A stretch of DNA of 15,145 bases from an uncultured Oscillospiraceae bacterium. Its GTDB lineage: Bacteria; Bacillota; Clostridia; Oscillospirales; Acutalibacteraceae. The DNA is taken from assembly GCA_900548305.1 (NCBI GenBank), contig URJZ01000028.1, positions 1-15,145 on the forward strand. Reading direction: 5' to 3'. The notes under the pieces are model-generated. The model had not been told where the DNA came from, ran no database searches, and saw nothing but the letters and a program-made list of their open reading frames with translations. The position numbers and the translations under genes are program-made. This document shows positions 14,896-15,145 of the stretch, one piece after another; position 1 is the stretch's first letter, and the number at the start of each line of letters is the position of its first letter.

Positions 14896-15145
14896 TTATT
14901 TTTGCCCTTCCAACTGTTTAATCTTATCGCGCAGGAATGCCGCGTGTTCAAATTCAAGCAATTTGGCGGCAGCTTTCATTTCTTTTGTCAGTTGCTCTAT
15001 CATCGATTTGCGCTCTGCAGCAGTCAGTTTTTTCTTTTTCTTTTCTTTTCCTTCATCTTTGTGGGTAGAAATTTCCAAAATCTCTGCTACTTTTTTTGTA
15101 ACTGTCTTTGGAATAATACCATGCTCTTCGTTATATTTGATTTGA
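14896..15145 (-). CDS. uvrB: Excinuclease ABC subunit B, C-terminal part
   Basis: The frame is open to the window edge and gives the last 82 residues of UvrB. QIKYNEEHGIIPKTVTKKV matches the end of the helicase core, a lysine-rich linker follows, and residues LTKEMKAAAKLLEFEHAAFL then RDKIKQL form the C-terminal UVR domain that binds UvrC. The protein is cut by the window, not broken. An internal ATG at 15078 is not the start. It lies directly upstream of uvrA, whose ribosome binding site follows the uvrB stop. Confidence 0.95.
   Translation of the reverse strand, partial: QIKYNEEHGIIPKTVTKKVAEILEISTHKDEGKEKKKKKLTAAERKSMIEQLTKEMKAAAKLLEFEHAAFLRDKIKQLEGQK

Noticed and set aside
14883..14957. 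Longer uvrA start at 14957
   Set aside because: It overlaps the conserved UVR domain of uvrB; the GTG at 14882 has a strong ribosome binding site and gives the normal length.
1..15145. CRISPR arrays, tRNA or rRNA genes, insertion sequences, phage genes
   Set aside because: No regularly spaced repeats, cloverleaf sequences, transposase motifs or terminal repeats were found.

Overview
The window looks like a chromosomal segment of a low-GC, endospore-forming Gram-positive bacterium of the class Clostridia, possibly an Oscillospiraceae/Ruminococcaceae-type lineage. Supporting evidence is a fused IspH-ribosomal protein S1 gene, a YunB sporulation protein, strong AGGAGG-type ribosome binding sites, and the order FAD oxidoreductase - cmk - plsC - ispH/rpsA seen in clostridial genomes. 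The placement is inferred from gene content only; no search was run.

Almost everything reads on the minus strand, so transcription runs from the right edge to the left. At the right edge are the 3' end of uvrB and complete uvrA, closed by a hairpin-T terminator (12026-12058). After an AT-rich gap comes a compact, poorly understood three-gene unit: a DUF5685-type protein with two Asp-rich motifs, a J-domain protein with a tail of ten cysteines, and a small polytopic membrane protein. It ends at a palindromic terminator (9667-9687) whose arms equal the Neisseria DNA uptake 10-mer.

The 404-nt gap 9291-9694 holds repeats, a candidate promoter and a roughly 170-nt region with many potential helices on the minus strand. 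This is best read as a structured noncoding RNA, possibly of the raiA-motif type. Downstream lies a long operon: RpiR/SIS regulator, HI0933/BaiN-type flavoprotein, cytidylate kinase, a possible 32-residue small ORF, two PlsC-family acyltransferases and the IspH-S1 fusion. It combines nucleotide supply, phospholipid synthesis, isoprenoid precursor synthesis and translation, and is closed by a perfect 30-nt palindromic terminator (3081-3110). yunB and a divergent-looking NAD-dependent ligA follow, the latter with its own TATAAT promoter and a 38-nt perfect palindrome as terminator. At the left edge the last 31 codons of a convergent membrane protein are probably present.

No tRNA, rRNA, CRISPR array, insertion sequence or prophage gene was seen. 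The regions most worth a second look are the structured intergenic region, the DUF5685/Cys-rich J-protein/membrane protein unit, the altered motif III in one acyltransferase and the small ORF overlapping the other.
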